NCBI GenBank assembly: GCA_036258675.1
Contig: DATADD010000200.1
Coordinates: 1-9,379 of the forward strand
Direction of reading: 5' to 3'
Source of the DNA: DATADD01 sp036258675
Lineage (GTDB): Bacteria; Actinomycetota; CADDZG01; WHSQ01
Length of the DNA stretch: 9,379 bases
Shown: in pieces, positions 6,906 through 9,379 of the stretch
Layout: each line of letters opens with the position of its first letter
Numbering within the stretch: the first letter of the stretch is position 1
The notes under the pieces: model-generated
The model's database searches: none
What the model was told of the DNA's origin: nothing
Seen by the model: only the letters and a program-made list of their open reading frames with translations
Translations under genes and position numbers: made by a program

Positions 6906-8882
6906 ATGGGAGAGCCGGGAGCGCGCGGCGAGAGGCTGTTCGAGCTGCGCCGGCGCACCTTCGACACGCCCCACTTCCGCGGCATCGAGTTCATCGAGGT
7001 CGAGGCCAAGTCGATCATCAACCACGTCCCGGGCAGCTACCTGCCGTTCAACTGGACGATCAACCCCTACAGGGGGTGCAGTCACGCGTGCGTCTACTGC
7101 ATGGCCGGAGACACGCCGATCCTCATGGCCGACGGACGGACGAAGGCGCTCGCCGAACTCGAGGTCGGGGACGCGATCTACGGCACGGAGCAGCGCGGCG
7201 TCGACAGGCGGTACGTGCGGACAGAGGTTCGTGCCCACTGGCGCACGATCAAGCCCGCGTTCCGGGTGACGCTCGACGACGGGACGGAGCTCGTCGCGAG
7301 CGGAGATCATCGCTTCCTCACCGACCGCGGATGGAAGCACGTCGTCGGGACCGAGCAGGGCTCCTCTCGCCGGCCGCACCTGACACCGAACACCCGGCTC
7401 GGAGGCACGGGGCAGTTCGCGGCTTCGCCCGTGCACGATGCCGACTACCGGCGCGGGTATCTCTGCTCTGTCGCCGACCTCCATCGCTTCCGCTCGGCGC
7501 CTGCGGACATCGAGGGTCTGCGCCGCGCCCAAGAGTTCCTTCTCGAGCGAGTCATCGAAACGCAGGAGCTTCCCTCTGCAGTGGCCTCCGGACAGCGAAG
7601 CGGGATGGTCGCCATGGGGACCTCGGCGCGCCCGGGCGTCGCATCCATCCGCGACCTCGTGCGTTGGCCCACGCGTCCGTCGATCGGGTGGTGCAAGGGT
7701 TTCCTTGCCGGCATCTTCGACGCGCAGGGAAGCTACGAGGGGGGCATCCTGCGCATCGCCGGCACGGACGATGAGATCATCCACCGGGCGGCCGGCTGTC
7801 TGCGCCGGCTCGGTTTTCCCTTCCGAGAAGAGGCTCCACGCCCCAACGGGCGCCGCTGCGTTCGGGTCGTCGGCGGTCTTCGTCAGCACCTCCGCTTCTT
7901 CCACGCCGTGGACCCCGCGATCACTCGGAAAAGGCAGCCGGAGGGCATCGCCGTCGAGTCCCGCGGACCGAGGGTGATCTCCGTCGAGGCGCTGGGCGTG
8001 ACGCTGCCGATGTACGACATCACTACGGGGACCGGCGACTTCATCGCGAACGGAGTCGTCAGCCATAACTGCTTCGCTCGTGTGACGCACACCTACATGG
8101 ACCTCGATGCCGGGCGCGACTTCGAAACGAAGATCTTCGTCAAGGTCAACGCGGCCTCGCTGCTGCGCAGGGAGCTGCGCGCGAGCCGGTGGAAGGGCGA
8201 GCACATCGCGATGGGGACCGCGACCGACCCCTACCAGCGAGCCGAGGGGCGTTATCGGATCATGCCCGGGATCATCGAGACGCTCGCCGAGGTGCGCAAC
8301 CCCTTCTCGATCCTCACCAAGGGCACGTTGATCCTGCGCGACCTCGACCTGCTCGCGCGCGCGGCCGCCGCAACCGACGTCTCGACCGCCCTTTCGATCG
8401 GCACTCTCGACGAGGACGTGTGGCGCCGGAGCGAGCCGGGCACCCCCCATCCCCGCAAGCGGATCGAGGCGGTCGCCAAGCTCAACGGCGCCGGGATCCC
8501 GTGCGGCGTGATGGTCGCGCCCGTGCTCCCGGGCATCTCCGACGGCAGGGAGCAGCTGCGCGAGGTCATCGCCGCCGCCCTTGATGCAGGGGCAACGCAC
8601 GTCTCCCCCATACTCCTGCACCTGCGTCCCGGCGTGAAAGAGGTCTACCTCGCGTGGCTGCGAGATAACTTCCCCGAGCTCGCGGCGCGCTACGGCGACA
8701 TGTACGCGCGCTCCGCCTACGCGCCGAAGGCGGACCGGGAGGCGCTGTCTCGGTCGGTGGCCGAGGTCGTGGAGGCGCACGGCGGCCCGCGCCGAGCCCC
8801 GCGCCGGCAGCCCCCGCGCTGGCGTTCGCCGCGAGCCGCGGCGTCCGCCGCGCTCGAGAGCCGACAGCTGAAGCTTCTCTAG
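6906..8882 (+). CDS. Intein-containing Rv2578c-family radical SAM protein
   Basis: The 658-residue precursor consists of a 64-residue N-extein, a 324-residue intein and a 270-residue C-extein. The spliced product is 334 residues. The N-extein has the family block TFDTPHFRGIEFIEVEAKSI (18-37), then NPYRGCSHACVY. The C-extein starts CFARVTHTYMDLDAGRDF, so splicing gives CSHACVYCF, the CX3CX2C [4Fe-4S] motif of radical SAM enzymes. Later landmarks are AMGTATDPYQRAEGRYR, FSILTKGTLILRDLDLL and GVMVAPVLPGISD, typical of the SplB-like Rv2578c branch. This family has no established reaction; a DNA-repair role is suggested by likeness to spore photoproduct lyase and by the LexA box. An Arg/Pro-rich, probably disordered tail ends in QLKLL. 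ATG 6906 is chosen from the promoter position; ATG 6888 and GTG 6900 are in frame. The downstream stop overlaps that of htpX. Confidence 0.93.
   Translation: MGEPGARGERLFELRRRTFDTPHFRGIEFIEVEAKSIINHVPGSYLPFNWTINPYRGCSHACVYCMAGDTPILMADGRTKALAELEVGDAIYGTEQRGVDRRYVRTEVRAHWRTIKPAFRVTLDDGTELVASGDHRFLTDRGWKHVVGTEQGSSRRPHLTPNTRLGGTGQFAASPVHDADYRRGYLCSVADLHRFRSAPADIEGLRRAQEFLLERVIETQELPSAVASGQRSGMVAMGTSARPGVASIRDLVRWPTRPSIGWCKGFLAGIFDAQGSYEGGILRIAGTDDEIIHRAAGCLRRLGFPFREEAPRPNGRRCVRVVGGLRQHLRFFHAVDPAITRKRQPEGIAVESRGPRVISVEALGVTLPMYDITTGTGDFIANGVVSHNCFARVTHTYMDLDAGRDFETKIFVKVNAASLLRRELRASRWKGEHIAMGTATDPYQRAEGRYRIMPGIIETLAEVRNPFSILTKGTLILRDLDLLARAAAATDVSTALSIGTLDEDVWRRSEPGTPHPRKRIEAVAKLNGAGIPCGVMVAPVLPGISDGREQLREVIAAALDAGATHVSPILLHLRPGVKEVYLAWLRDNFPELAARYGDMYARSAYAPKADREALSRSVAEVVEAHGGPRRAPRRQPPRWRSPRAAASAALESRQLKLL
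7074..7100 (+). other. Radical SAM [4Fe-4S] motif split by the intein
   Basis: GCSHACVYC in the unspliced reading frame. Cys58 and Cys62 belong to the N-extein; the third cysteine (precursor residue 65) is the intein's own Cys1. After splicing it is replaced by the +1 cysteine encoded at 8070-8072. A full CX3CX2C therefore exists both before and after splicing. Confidence 0.9.
7098..8069 (+). mobile_element. Intein with degenerate LAGLIDADG endonuclease
   Basis: 324 residues, excised by protein splicing. Block A is CMAGDTPILMADGRTKALAE, with Cys1 as nucleophile. Block B is ELVASGDHRFLT, with the conserved His at intein residue 71. Blocks F and G are LPMYDITTGTGDFIANGV and VSHN, with the penultimate His and terminal Asn followed by Cys+1. 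All splicing residues are intact, so splicing should work. The middle holds an endonuclease remnant: FLAGIFDAQGS (202-212) is the second LAGLIDADG motif, with Gln210 at the catalytic acid position. The RRGYLC segment, which in related inteins as I remember them leads into the first motif, here runs directly into LHRFR. The downstream WPTRPSIGWCKG and FHAVDPAITRKR segments match intein endonuclease regions. The element is inserted in frame at the most conserved site of the host protein, as is usual for inteins. Confidence 0.93.
7698..7733 (+). other. Inactivated second LAGLIDADG motif of the intein
   Basis: GFLAGIFDAQGS. In LAGLIDADG nucleases the metal-binding acid is the eighth residue of the motif (Asp20 of I-CreI); here it is Gln (codon CAG at 7725-7727). 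A single change from GAG would explain it. Confidence 0.75.
8865..8879 (+). other. C-terminal QLKLL, possible beta-clamp-binding motif
   Basis: The last five residues of the radical SAM protein, QLKLL, fit the bacterial sliding-clamp motif QLxL[LF] (best form QL[SD]LF). It follows a long Arg/Pro-rich linker, the usual exposed setting for such motifs. Short motifs occur by chance, so this is a hypothesis. Confidence 0.4.
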
Positions 8883-9379
8883 GCGACCGGCGCGCCGGCG
8901 CCGGCCCGCAGGCGCGCGATCCGCTCCTCGACCGGCGGGTGTGTCATGAAGAGTGATTTGAAGCTCACGTTGCGGCCCGTTAGCGGGTTGACGATGTACA
9001 TCGTGGCGTGTGCAGGGTCGACGTTCATCGGGATCTGCCTCGCCCCCGCGTGCAGCTTCTGCAGGGCGCGGGCGAGCGGCTCGCCGGTGCCGACGAGGGC
9101 GGCGCCGCTGCGGTCGGCCTCTAACTCGCGCGAGCGCGATACCGCCATCTGGAGGAAGAACGCGGCCAGGGGAGCGAGGATGGCGAGGGCGAGGAGGCCG
9201 AGAGCGTTCCCACCACCCTCGTCGTCGTTGCTGCCGCCCCGAAGAAGGCGCCGAAGGACACGATCCGGGCGATGAACGTGATCCCCATCGCGATCGCCGC
9301 CGCGACCGAGCCGATGAGGATGTCGCGATTGCGCACATGGGCGAGCTCGTGGGCGAGGACGCCCCGCAGCTCGTCGGGG
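8879..9379 (-). pseudogene. htpX: HtpX-type M48 zinc metalloprotease, partial, with a frameshift
   Basis: HtpX is an inner-membrane zinc protease that clears damaged membrane proteins. The window shows its C-terminal two thirds. The first frame reads GVLAHELAHVRNRDILIGS, with the HExxH zinc site at 9351-9337, then a transmembrane stretch ending SFGAFFG. From there the meaningful reading shifts by one base to GSNDDEGGGNALGLLALAIL, another membrane helix, then SRSRELEADRSGA with the third zinc-ligand glutamate, and THPPVEERIARLRAG at the C-terminus. Both halves match HtpX exactly in order, so one base is missing near the CCCC at 9237-9240; adding one G to the minus-strand GGGG run restores the frame. 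A sequencing or assembly error in a homopolymer is as likely as a real mutation. The N-terminal helices lie beyond the right edge. The stop codon (8881-8879) interlocks with the radical SAM stop. Confidence 0.85.

Noticed and set aside
7098..8069. Foreign base composition of the intein as evidence for recent transfer
   Set aside because: Hand counts of four 60-base rows within it gave roughly 62-72% GC, against 70% in one row of mmsA. The difference is too small and uneven to argue recent arrival.
6906..8882. True spore photoproduct lyase (SplB)
   Set aside because: The spliced protein matches the Rv2578c branch better than classical SplB, and nothing else in the window points to sporulation. 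The spore photoproduct reaction is not claimed.
6870..9338. Long open frame (822 codons) on the minus strand opposite the radical SAM gene
   Set aside because: It is antisense to a gene with unmistakable radical SAM and intein motifs. The composition is typical shadow sequence and no domain is seen.

Overview
The window is very GC-rich, densely packed bacterial DNA. Several features point to an actinobacterium, perhaps a soil or groundwater Thermoleophilia-like lineage. These are an Rv2578c-type radical SAM gene, a GAAC-N4-GTTC LexA box of the Gram-positive type, and frequent GTG starts and TGATG overlaps. The lineage is inferred from gene content; no RNA gene or ribosomal marker is present to fix it.

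Left part (1-2009): the 5' end of a minus-strand pilT gene (type IV pilus retraction ATPase) runs off the left edge. It is divergent from a small secreted protein of unknown function with a plausible promoter. A class I SAM-dependent methyltransferase follows. Middle (2130-3388): a seven-helix membrane protein and a soluble unknown protein, joined by a TGATG stop/start overlap. Next (3423-6214): a two-gene operon, also joined by TGATG, of a class III omega-amino-acid aminotransferase and a CoA-acylating (methyl)malonate-semialdehyde dehydrogenase. Together these would convert beta-alanine or 3-aminoisobutyrate to acetyl-CoA or propionyl-CoA.

Right part (6230-8882) is the most interesting. A minus-strand hypothetical gene and a plus-strand radical SAM gene diverge from a short region holding a perfect GAAC-N4-GTTC box directly abutting a TATGAT -10 element. 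The radical SAM start codon lies where transcription should begin, so it is probably a leaderless, LexA-controlled gene. The radical SAM protein is interrupted by a 324-residue intein placed exactly inside its [4Fe-4S] motif. The intein's first cysteine stands in for the third cluster cysteine, and splicing replaces it with the +1 cysteine, so both precursor and product carry CX3CX2C. The homing endonuclease looks dead: the only visible LAGLIDADG motif has Gln at the catalytic acid position and the first motif seems deleted. The mature protein ends in QLKLL, which resembles a beta-clamp-binding tail. This combination suggests a DNA-damage-induced radical SAM enzyme with a possible extra control at the splicing step.

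At the right edge, a minus-strand htpX-type membrane zinc protease gene is cut by the window and carries a one-base frameshift. Its stop codon interlocks with the radical SAM stop in a shared CTAG. No tRNA, rRNA, CRISPR, insertion sequence or gene-free stretch over 300 bases was seen; the longest gap is about 180 bases (about 452-629).
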